Program-made: the position numbers and the translations under genes
Source: Anisus vortex
Lineage: Eukaryota; Mollusca; Gastropoda; Planorbidae
Assembly (NCBI GenBank): GCA_949126835.1
Contig: OX421500.1
Coordinates: forward strand, 18,854,181-18,918,180
Length of the DNA: 64,000 nucleotides
Direction of reading: 5' to 3'
Shown: positions 36,801-48,900 of the stretch, in pieces
Position numbering within the stretch: position 1 is the stretch's first letter
Layout of the letters: each line of letters opens with the position of its first letter
Notes under the pieces: model-generated
The model's input: only the letters and a program-made list of their open reading frames with translations
Told to the model about the DNA's origin: nothing
Database searches by the model: none

Positions 36801-39800
36801 GACAACTTAATTGTTGTATGGGAACGATCAACTGTTTGCCCGGTCATAAGAATCTGCCTGTCCACTTTTTGATAATTTCAAAATGAATGCTTTAAAATTA
36901 TTTAGCTTGTAACCATAGACATCACAGGAGTAGTGTTAATTATAACAAACTGTACTATGGACATAACATCAATCCTTTGAAACATATGAAAGTTTGTCTT
37001 TCATATGTTGGTCGAAATATCAATAAAATAACGTATTTATAACAAAAATCAATTTGACAAATAAAACCACGCTTAATTATCTAAGTTCCAACGGAAAGGG
37101 TGTCAGTATTTATAAAGTCTATGTTTGCAGAAATTTTATGTTATTAAATAACACATTTTAAATAGATCTGTTAAGTTTTATAAATATTGCTTTGCAGAAT
37201 ATACTTACATATTCTAGCTTCATGTAAGACGCACTCAATCTCGTCTTTTGTTAAAGGTATGTCTATTTTAAGTTGAATAGATACAAGAAATGCTATGTCC
37301 GAACCAGTTAAGCAAATTAACAATACAATATATCTTTAAACGTTTATTAAAATGCTATACAATATTATAGAAGAAAATCATTGTAGCAATATAATACTGT
37401 TGCGTGCTGGTCTAAGTTGATGCGTGAGTGAGCCATTAATTTACACAGGCTATACGGCAAACTTAGTGGATACCTCAACATGTACACAAGGTGTTGGGGA
37501 GGGGTGATTTTGACATGTTATCTAATGGTATGCATGTCCCGAAGTGCTGATGATTTATAGGTGATATTTAATACAAAATTTATTTATAGGGTCCTCTGGC
37601 TCGTTTAATATAATTAGGATGAGTGAAGCTACTAATGGACAATGTAACTGGACATCACACATAAGTATAATACCTATCAATAAGCAAGGCGTAGTGTAGC
37701 AGACTGATGATTTTATTCACAAGAAAGTCTGTATTCACTGATTAATGTCATGGGTAGATAAATTGTTAACTGAACAGATATAATCCAAATACAATGATAT
37801 GAGGTGTAAATCTAGCAGCAGGCTTAGCCTGTAAGTAGACCTAAGTAGGGCAGAAGGCCAACGTTCCTAGGCGCAACATTCTCGTGAGCCATCTTCAGCA
37901 GACTGTCTGTAAAACTACCTTACATCTCTAAGGAAACTTACATCTCAAGCATGGTTGGTCACGTGATGTAAAATAGGAGGGGGAATGGTCAGACGGACTT
38001 ATCTATATCGCGCATGCAATTGGTCGGTCTGTTCCTCATTTTATCGTTTTTAGTTTGATCGTCATGTGAGTTTAAGTCTGGGGAGAGGGTATGGGGGTGT
38101 TTGTAGGTACCTGGTGGCTGCTTCAAATATTTCTTTCTTGCTGGGCACTGGCAGTTTAAGATGACTTGTCAAAAGGGACTTTTGACCAAGGGTACTCTCG
38201 TCCCAGAAACTTTTTTTCGTGTACATTTTAAAAACATTTGTGTGTGGGCGAGAGGTGATCAAGTGTGTGGGGGAGGGGAGGGGCGGGCCGAAGGTCGGAT
38301 CGCAGATCCAGCCTGGTTGCGTCACGTTCGACCTTGGCGTGCTAGCCACGTATTCGAGGGAAGGGAGGGGGTGTAGGCTACACGTCACCACGCAATATGA
38401 TATATACCAATGTAAGCACACTAAATGATGGCATTAGCAACGATAATAGCAATATCATATGATTATAGTAATATAGCATAAAAAAAGAATACTGACAACG
38501 AATGCGAAATGTAAATGTATATAAAATATGTTTCATGTGCTAGAGCTAAATGATTAAGTAGAGATACTGATAGATATATAGGTACATTATCGCATCTATC
38601 ATTCATTCAGTAGTGGCTATTATTGTGATACAATGTGTGCAGGCGATGGCTAAGAGTAGACTAATATTTATGAGAGTAGATAATATTCGAAATATTTCTT
38701 AATTTCGTGTGGAATTATTCTTGTTACAGACCCAAAACACCACACATATATAATACTCTACTTAGTAAATTATAAACGAAGAAGAGCAAAAAATGCAGAA
38801 TATAGTCCATGCATAATAATGATGTATTATTGTAGCTAAGCCATAACAATTATTGCCAGAATAATCAACTTTATAACCTTAAGCTACTGTACCAACATTG
38901 TACTTATACAAAATATATATATATAAAATATAACTTTTAAAATGGTATCATAATAATTCAGCGCTTGTTTTTCCAAGCGTATTTAAGTTTAATATATTTG
39001 AAAACAAAATTATTATAAAGTATTTTAAAATAAAAAAAAAAGAAAACCACTTCTGCTATTGTACAAAATGTACAGATTTATTGGTCAGATTTATTGGTCT
39101 ACAAATTTCACATTTTTATACTGTTTCGTGCGATTAAAGTATATTATACTGCAAATAAAATGTACATGGAAGTATTTGATATAATAATAAACTAACCTTC
39201 TATATAAAGTTCAATGTCTTCTGTCTTGATTAGTTCACCATCTTTAGCTGTTTAAATCAAAGATTCCAATAGTTTCAAACCAACACATATGTATTAATTA
39301 AATCAAAATTTCAAACAGTTTAAAAGGAATAATGCATATATAATATTTATTGTAATATAAACATATATAAATAAATAAATATGCATGTGTATATACTTGC
39401 TTATATCATATGCCAATGATATGTATGAGTGTAATTCGAAAAATATTGTATTGTAGAAAGTATTGTTAAGTAGATTATCACTCTTATCTCTTATTCCCCC
39501 GTGTTATTTTTGTCCGCAAATTCCGCTACAAGTCGGGTCTTTATAAACTTTTTATCAAACAATACATCAAAGCAAAACAACATTCTCTAGAAAAAAAATG
39601 ACTATGTGTCAAAACAAACAAGAAAAAAATATTTAAAAAAAACTTCATTTTAGTGTGCACTGAAGCATGACGCTAATCGACGACAACGTACAATAAAAAA
39701 TAAAGAACAAGTGAGAAGCGTTCAGACAACAAATACTAGAATCTTCTAGTACATAACACAGTATTAACTTGTTTTCTTGACATTCCTACTTAAAACTAAC

Positions 39801-39917
39801 AATCTTTGAAACCTTATATAGATTATCTGAGTCTGAAAGAATGTGTGTTGCATATCAAATCGTTCCAGCTAAAACATAGAGTTCACATTTTTAAAAGTAA
39901 AGCTTTAATATATATAT

Positions 39918-39953
<36 letters not shown>

Positions 39954-42900
39954 AGTAGTGTAGTAGGGTCGTTTCGATTATCATTTGTGGAGCCGCTCCA
40001 CAGCTCCACAGTTGACCTTTGACCCGGAAGTGACCTTTGACCCCGGAAGTCGTTGTACCGGAAGTGACCTCTACCGGAAGTGACGTCATCCAAGATGGCG
40101 TCTTGTCGTGTTGTTATACGAGGGTTTTTTAATTAAGGGTAATACATTTTGTCAGCGGTTCTAAAATTATTTTTCCCATTGTCTTACAATGATTGATTTT
40201 CCCATTGCCTTACAATGATTGACACATGTCATATTATTTCTCACATTGTTTTATAATGGTCTTTATAAGGTTCAGCGGTTCTAAAATTTTATAATTATTT
40301 GATAATATTAATTAATTGGTTATTTTTATAGTGTTCTTAATCATTGTCAATAGTAAAAGGCTTTTTTCAATAAGTTTATTGTGTTTTTTGCCCTAATTAG
40401 CATCTTTAAATCGATAATTGTCTTGTAAGGGTCATTTTTAATTACTTGGATGCAGTAATTGTCTTAATTTATTCTTAATTAATTAACTAATTATTATTTT
40501 TATAGCCATAATTAGCATGTAAAGGAGCGTTTATTAATTACCAAGGGCCCTAATTATCACATTTTAATCAATAATTTTTTAATAACGTGCCTTTTTACTT
40601 ACTTGGACACAGTAATTTTCTTAATTTATTCTTAATTAATTAACTAATTATTATTTTTATAGCCATAATTAGCTTGTAAAGGGGTGTTTTTTAATTACAA
40701 AGGGCCCTAATTATCAAATTTTAATCAATAATTCTCTAATAACGTGATAATTAATTACTTGGACACAGTAATTGTCTTAATTTATTCTTAATTAATTATA
40801 CTTTTTATAACCCTAATTAGCATGTAAAAGGGCGTTTTTAATTACTAAGGGGGTGTAATTATCACTAAATAACCCCTAAATATTTATTTATATACATTTT
40901 TACTTACTGGGGTACAGTAATTTTCTTAATTTATTCTTAACTAATTAACTAATTATATTTTTTTAACCATAATTAGCGTGTAAAGGATCGTTTTTTAATT
41001 ACTAAGGGGCCGTAATTACCACTAAATAGGCCACATTTTATATACTTTTTACATTTTTACTTACTGGGGTACAGTAATTTTCTTAATTGTATACTTTATT
41101 AATTAACTAATTATAATTTTTTTAACATTAATTAGCTTGTAAAGGGGCGTTTATTAATTACAAAGGGGCCGCAATTATCACTAAATAGACCACATTTTAT
41201 ATACTTTTTTACATTTTTACTTACTTGGAGGCAGTATTTTTCTTTATTCTTAATTAATTATCTAATTATAATTTTGAGTCATAATTACTATTTTATAATT
41301 TTCTTTTAAACATAATTATTTTTAATTTGCATTGATAATCAATGTTTTGAAAGTCTAAACATATATCCTTTAACATTTTTAGAACCCCTGAGGCGCTTAT
41401 TCACATCGCTGTCTAACTTTTTACCTGAGCAGCTGTTTATTTTTATCGCTCAGCGTGTCTTTTAATGACTTTTTCAGTTGTTGTGGAAATTCTTTTGTAG
41501 TGCTGTTCTCGCTCGCGCTGTTAATGACTTTTTCATCTGTTGAGAAAAGTCTTTTGATCTCGCTTCACTCGCTTTTTAATGACCTGGTGTGAAAAAGAGA
41601 TAAAACTGCCCTTTCAAAGTCTGCTATGGGAGATAATTCAAGTAGCACTAAAAGTTTTTTTCTTTACAACTTACGTTTCCCAGATATTTATTTTTTTTAT
41701 GTTTTTTTTTTATCATTTGGATTAGTTTTGGGGTTATTTTTTCTTTGTATTTCGAGTATTCGTTTTTTAAATATTTCGCTTTTCAATTTAAAGAATTTTA
41801 ATTGTTTAATCGTTAACTGCAATGTTTGACTTACTATAACATCATTATTCCCTTTATTTTATACTTACCTATTTTAAATGTGTATCTTTTAAATTTAAAT
41901 TTTCTTAATTTTCTATTGATAACTGAATTTTAAGATTCTTTATTTACTTACTAAAAGGCGTGATTTTCTTTTTTTTTTTTTTTTTTTTAAACTTATATAT
42001 TTTACAATTTAAACGATAAGTAAATACAATTTTTTACTTACTAAAACTAGTAATTTCTTAATTTTATACGAAATTAATTAACGAATTTTATTTTTTATAG
42101 CCATAATTATCTTGTAAATTGGCGCTTTTAATTACTAAGAGTCCTAATAAACACATTTTAAACGACACTTCTTTTGTAAGGAACACCTATTTACTTACAT
42201 GGATAGAGTAATTATCTTTATTTTATACTTAATTCATTATTTAATTTTTATTTTATAACAATAATTAGCATGTAAAAGGGCGTTTTTAATTAAGATGACG
42301 TCTATTTTGTTGTTACACGTGATTTTAATACGTGATTTTTTAAATTTAAGAATGTTAATATTAATATTTTGGTTTAATAATTTTTTTTATATTTATTGCC
42401 AATAAACAACAGTACAACAGTACGACATAAAGAAAATCAACATAAAAGTAAAAACCAAAAATACAATTTTAAGTTATATATGAATTTTATTCATAGTGTT
42501 ATATAGGTATAGTATGTACCCCAATTAAAAAGTTTATTTATATCAACGCATGTATACAATAGCAAGTAAAAAAAAAGTTTATTTATAGTAATACATTTAT
42601 ACAAGAGAAATACATTTATACAATAGCAATACAGATGTTCAATCGTTTTATTTACATCAGAATACAATTTTATTTTACAACTATGAAACCAGTCCAATGT
42701 CGGCCCCTAAGTGTAGTCTGTGTGTATGCCATAGACACGCCAAAATTAATTAAATGTATAGTGGTATGGTTGTAAATGAGTCTGCCTGCACTTGTCTTTT
42801 GATATAAAAATAAGAAAGGGAACTGCGGCGTTGTGTTTATGTAAAGACTGAATTTTCAAGTGTTTTGAAACCTATATGTTTAGCACCCTCTGATTGTTGT

Positions 42901-45900
42901 GATGTATTAAAGTAGCTTTATCTAGTGTGTTGTGTTGTTTCGTTAGACCTCATATAAGTTAAGAAATATTGAATCAACCTACGGGATAATCATTTAGGTG
43001 ATATATATAGAAACTAGTCGCTGGAATAGCTTCTACATGATAATTAGTATTTGGTCTGTTTTGAAGTCCTATATCTAAAATGTCTGTTTCATTTAAGTGT
43101 TCTATGAATGAGTGAAAATCGTGTATATTATTAATTAGTCTTGGAGTGTCTAAGGCAGTTGCGTTGTTAACTGAGCTATGAAAAAAACGAAGTTCATTTG
43201 TCTCCTTATGTCTTAAAATGAGATGGTGACTGTAATTTATTTTGTATCGTTTTGTTTGTTGTGTGAATAGTTGGTCTGTTAGTAGTGTCTGCCAGTCAAT
43301 GGGATGTTTACTTAAGGGACTATGGAAATAATTATAGGTTGAAATGTGCTTATGGATGTTATGGTGCGTTTGTAGAGCAGTCCAATGATCGATATACGTA
43401 GCCTTTATGTCTTGTGGCAAATGATCTAACAAGTCAAGTTCGTCTTGAATGTCAATTAAATCAACGTCATTATGTTGGCTGTCTAATACGGTAAGGTCTA
43501 ATAATTGTCTTTTACTGGTGTTATCTAAATCATTATTTGCCTTCCTTTTTTGTGTAGTTGTTGTCTCTGTAGCTGTGGACGCTGTGGTTGTTTCTGTCGA
43601 TGTTAGTGTAGTCGATGTTGACTCCATAGCCTGTGCATGTACTTTCTTAGTATGTCTTTTTAAAGCATCGGCTCTGGTGTAGAAACGCCCACATATTTGG
43701 CAATTATGACTCTGCTGACCATGAGATGTGTCTATATGCCGCGTTAGGTTACTCATCTTGGTGAACACCCGCGTGCACATAGTGCATTCAAATCTTTTGC
43801 GTGGTTCCATCTATATATGAATATAGAAAACAAAAAAACATAACGTGTACGCGTGTACTATAAAGCTTAAATAATACAGAAACCTAAAAGAATAAAATAT
43901 GAAACATATAAACCAAAAAATAAAAAATAGGCAACTTACTTTATTGTATGACAAATGAACTCAAACGTTAGAGCTAACCAAAATCGCCGTTTGAGGTATT
44001 GTCAGGTAAAGCGTCGAACGAACGCCGACAAGCGATATTTATACACACCAGACACAAGTGCACTAAAGCACCTGCTCGAGAGAAAATCTATAAACTAACA
44101 TTCCCAAGCGCAGGTTAATTGCTTCCCCGTCCAGATGGTCTTCCCCTTATCTGCCCACTGGGCGCTGAGCAAGGTAACGACTTCCTGTCCAGATGTTATT
44201 TCCCTTACCTGACCGGGAGAAAATCTAAAAGCTAACATTCCCACGACCAGGGTAATGGTTTCCTGTCCAGGTGTTAAACAGCTGCCCACTGGGCGCTGAC
44301 CAAGTTAACGACTTCCTGTCCAGATGTTATTGCACTAACCTGACCGTGAGAAAATCTAAAAGTTAACATTCCCAGGGTCACGCCAACCCTAACTGTCAAC
44401 AATGTTCCCACTTTTTTTTTTTCTTCTTCAATCTCTGCCTTTTTTTACTAACTTCTTATCTCTTTCTCAAAAAAAAAATTTTTAAGTACAATTTTTCAAA
44501 CTCTCCCTCTCTCAAAAAACTTTGTAGACAACCTTTTTTAAAATTTTTCTCTCTCGCAAACTTTTGAGGGCACATTTGTTAAATCTTTTTATGCCTCTCG
44601 AAAACTTTTGAGGGCAACTTTTCAAAATCTTTTACACCCTCGACAAACTTTTTAAAGATCACCTTCCCAAAATATGTATCTCCTGACAAACTTTTTTAAG
44701 TTCACCTTCCCAAAATCACTTTCTCCAGACAAACTTTTTTAAGTACAACTTTTCAAACTCTCTCTCTCTCTCCTGACAAACTTTTTTAAGTACAACTTTT
44801 CAAACTCTCTCTCTCTCTCCTGACAAACTTTTTTAAGTTCACCTTCCCAAAATCTTTGACACTCTCGACAAACTTTTTTAAGTTCACCTTCCCAAAATCT
44901 TTTACACCCTCGACAAACTATTTTAAGTTAACCTTCCCAAAATCTCTCTCTCCTGACAAACTTTTTAAAGTTCACCTTCCCAAACTCGCAATCTCTCCCG
45001 ACAAACTTTTTTAACTTCACCTTCCCAAAATCTTTGACACTTTCGACAAACTTTTTAAGTTGAAGTTCGTCTCCCCAAAATCTTTTACACTCTCGACAAA
45101 CTCTTTAAGTTCACCTTCCCAAACTGTCGATCTCTCCCGACAACTTTTCAAGTACAACTTTTCAAACGCTCGATCTCTCTTGACAAACTTTTTTAAGTTA
45201 ACCTTCCCAAAATCTTTCACACTAGCTCTCGCTCAAAATCACTTTTTCTTAAAAGCTTTCCCACTCTCGACAAACATTTTAGGACACCCCTCCATGGACT
45301 TCGGTCTAACAGTATCCATCTCTCTGTCTCCAACTCTTTCTCGCCCCATCTCTTCTTCTAACATAACTTTAAGTTAACACAATCCTAACGATCACGCATT
45401 CCTTCTTTCTGCCTTGCTCAATCTCTGTATCTCTTACTTCATTCTTCTCTCAAACTCTGTCTCTCTCTTTCATGCGTGCCATCTTTTACTTGTCTCATCC
45501 GCAGTACTTACATTCCTTACTCTGTCTACACTTAATTCTCTCTTCGTCTCTTTTCGCTAACAAAACTTTGTGATAACGAACCCTAACATTTACACATTCC
45601 ATCTTTCTGCCTTGTTCAATCTCTGTAGGCCTATCTCTTATTTCATTCTTCTCTCAAACTCTGTCTCTCTCTCTCTCTAAAAACACTTTATTTTCAGCAA
45701 ACCCTAACACATATTCCACTTCACAGCTTTCACTCTGTCTTTCTTTTTCTTTTTCCTGCGTACCATCTTTTACGTACTCCTTTTCTGTGACGTCTTTTCT
45801 TAGTCTGTCTCCAGAGCTTTCTCTGACAAAACTTTGAGTTACTCTAAGCATCTCTCTTTCTACAGCGTTCTCTCTTTCTACCTTGTTCAATCTCTACCTC

Positions 45901-48900
45901 CTTACTAACTTCTTCTCCTCTTTCTAAAATTGTCTTCCCTTTTATGTTTTATATTGTGCAAAGCATTTAGTACCATGGATCCTAGGGGGAAACATCCCTT
46001 TACCGCTCGCATTGCTGGCCCAGGCAATGTCGACAGTGGAATTGTATTAGAATGTGGTAGTACAGACTGTGATTTGTCTTCAATCATTGAGAAAATCAAA
46101 GGAGACATCACTTGTGTTGTATTATTGAATGAAGATGAAATGCAGGTAAGATACTACTTATCTTATATATTACAATCACTCCTTCTATATAGAATATTAG
46201 TGCGTACTACTCTCATTCATTTAAAGAAATAATATTAATTTACTTTCGATGTCTTGTGTAGAAACTTGTGGATGCGGATACTGAAGGGCTAGTTCAGAGC
46301 CTTGGGAGATCTATGAAAGTCATCAAATCTATACAGGAGTCTTGTCAGCGCCTAATTGAGGAGCAGGCAGACCTGAAAGCCGCCCTGGAGCTTGTTCGTT
46401 TTTACAACTTGGAAAATGCAATGCGTAATTGCATGACAAATGTTTACAAGTAGACATTGCTAGCTTTAGAGTCTTAAATTATAAAAATAAAATAAATGAA
46501 ACAAAATAAATATTGGTGTTTGTTGTTTGTGTATGAAGGTTTTGAAAATAATGTTATTGGGAGATATAGCAAAGGTCAAGGTCAACTAAAGTATTACAAC
46601 TGACCCTAGTGTGAATTTGGGAAAAGTGGGGCAGAAGAAAAAAAAATTATTTGTTTGTCTTAGTTTGAGGTTGATAGTCAATATTGTAAAGAGTTTTGTA
46701 AATCACTAGAATTAGTTTAAAAGAATTGTGATAAGTCTTAGGATGTGTATTTATTATTTTTAGCAATTACTACAATCAGTTGCATAGGGTAGTGAAAAAG
46801 TAATACTTTAAACTGAAGGTGTAGTGTTTTTAAATGTTTTGGACAGGACTAGCTATAGAAGTATTATAAGGGTTTGTGTGAAGCAAGATTGCCTAAGTGG
46901 GAAGGTATAATTGGGTGTTGTAGATATATGTTTTGGCTAGGGATATCTATAAAAGTTTTTTCAGATTAGTGTTTTAGACAGGGCTATCAATAAAAGTATT
47001 AGAAGGTTTGGGTCAACCAAGATTGCCTAAGTGGGAAGGTATACTTGGGGGTTGTAGATATGTGTTTTGTAAAGTTGGTGTTAGGACGGGGGTATCGATA
47101 AAGATAGACTATCAGAAATCTTCCATGACATCAGTCAAGCAAGATTGCCTAAGTTGGAACATATATTTGGGTGTTGATGGTATATGTTTTGTAAAGTTTA
47201 TGGTAGGACAGGGAAAACGATAAAGATAGACAATCAGAAATCTTCCATGACATCAGTCAAGCAAGATTTCCTAAGTGGGGAAATTCACTTGGGGGTTATA
47301 GATATGTGTTTTGTAAAGTCTGTGGTAGGACGGGGATATCGATAAAGATAGACTATCAGAAATCTTCCATGACATCAGTCAAGCAAGATTTCCTAAGTGG
47401 GGAAATTCACTTGGGGGTTATAGATATGTGTTTTGTAAAGTCTGTGGTAGGACGGGGATATCGATAAAGATAGACTTTCAGAAATCTTCCATGACATCAG
47501 TCAAGCAAGATTTCCTAAGTGGGGAAATTCACTTGGGGGTTGTAGATATGTGTTTTGTAAAGTTGGTGTTAGGACAGGGCTATCTATAAAAATATTCTAA
47601 GGATTTAAGTTGAGCAAGATTGTCTAATTTGGAGGATTTATTTTGGGTGGCGATGGTATATGGTAAAATTTACTAAGTTGGAAGGTATATTTGGGTGGCT
47701 ATGGTATGTGTTGGGGTTTTGTAAGAGTAGTGTTGGGTTATGTTTGTTCACGGTAGAAAAAATCTGTTATGGCATGACTGTAGTCATAGAGGGCTGTTTC
47801 TCCTATTGGGTCATATAACAATTGTATGTGAACTTAAGAAAATAAAATTGTAGATCTATGTTAAAAGAACTAGGAAAATAAACAGGTCTAAATTTCGACT
47901 ACCTTGGCACTATAATCATTTTGATATGTAATTGATTTAGGAGATATTTCTATGATAGGCCTGAGAAGGAAAGTAATGGGAATGACAAGGGTTGTATAGG
48001 TGGTGAGTGGCATTATGTGTTACGAAAATTATTCCCACTACTATTAGTAAATGTTGGTTAGGTAATTAAAGTTTCCATAGATAGTTTGGTAAAATTTGGT
48101 AAAATTTAGACAGTAATAGTTAGGTAGAGCGAGGAGAGGCTTTTCCCAAATTCACACTAGGGTCAGTTGTAATACTTTAGTTGACCTTGACCTTTGCTAT
48201 ATCTCTCAATAACATTATTTTCAAAACCTTCATACACAAACAACAAACACCAATATTTATTTTGTTTCATTTATTTTATTTTTATAATTTAAGACTCTAA
48301 AGCTAGCAATGTCTACTTGTAAACATTTGTCATGCAATTACGCATTGCATTTTCCAAGTTGTAAAAACGAACAAGCTCCAGGGCGGCTTTCAGGTCTGCC
48401 TGCTCCTCAATTAGGCGCTGACAAGACTCCTGTATAGATTTGATGACTTTCATAGATCTCCCAAGGCTCTGAACTAGCCCTTCAGTATCCGCATCCACAA
48501 GTTTCTACACAAGACATCGAAAGTAAATTAATATTATTTCTTTAAATGAATGAGAGTAGTACGCACTAATATTCTATATAGAAGGAGTGATTGTAATATA
48601 TAAGATAAGTAGTATCTTACCTGCATTTCATCTTCATTCAATAATACAACACAAGTGATGTCTCCTTTGATTTTCTCAATGATTGAAGACAAATCACAGT
48701 CTGTACTACCACATTCTAATACAATTCCACTGTCGACATTGCCTGGGCCAGCAATGCGAGCGGTAAAGGGATGTTTCCCCCTAGGATCCATGGTACTAAA
48801 TGCTTTGCACAATATAAAACATAAAAGGGAAGACAATTTTAGAAAGAGGAGAAGAAGTTAGTAAGGAGGTAGAGATTGAACAAGGTAGAAAGAGAGAACG

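Larger units (their letters stand above)
39954..46626 (+). repeat. Palindrome left arm
   Basis: 6673 bp, the inverted counterpart of 48140-54811. I noted only a handful of differences: Glu63 against Asp63 in the zinc-finger gene (near 43626), single-base changes near 42400 and 42530, and a T20/A19 run near 41980. Similarity stops sharply after GGGAAAAG at 46626. Confidence 0.9.

Noticed and set aside
38062..38428. Overlapping frames of 69-119 codons on both strands
   Set aside because: They arise from a GC-richer patch, lack known motifs and splice context, and overlap each other on opposite strands.
41626..41829. 67-codon hydrophobic frame in the arm (mirror at 52936-53139)
   Set aside because: It lies in AT-rich repeat sequence, has no splice or promoter context, and the Phe/Leu richness simply reflects T-rich DNA.
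45017..45377. Frames of 67-105 codons in the arms (and mirror copies at 49389-49749)
   Set aside because: Produced by the 35-bp repeat array; both strands are open because of low complexity.
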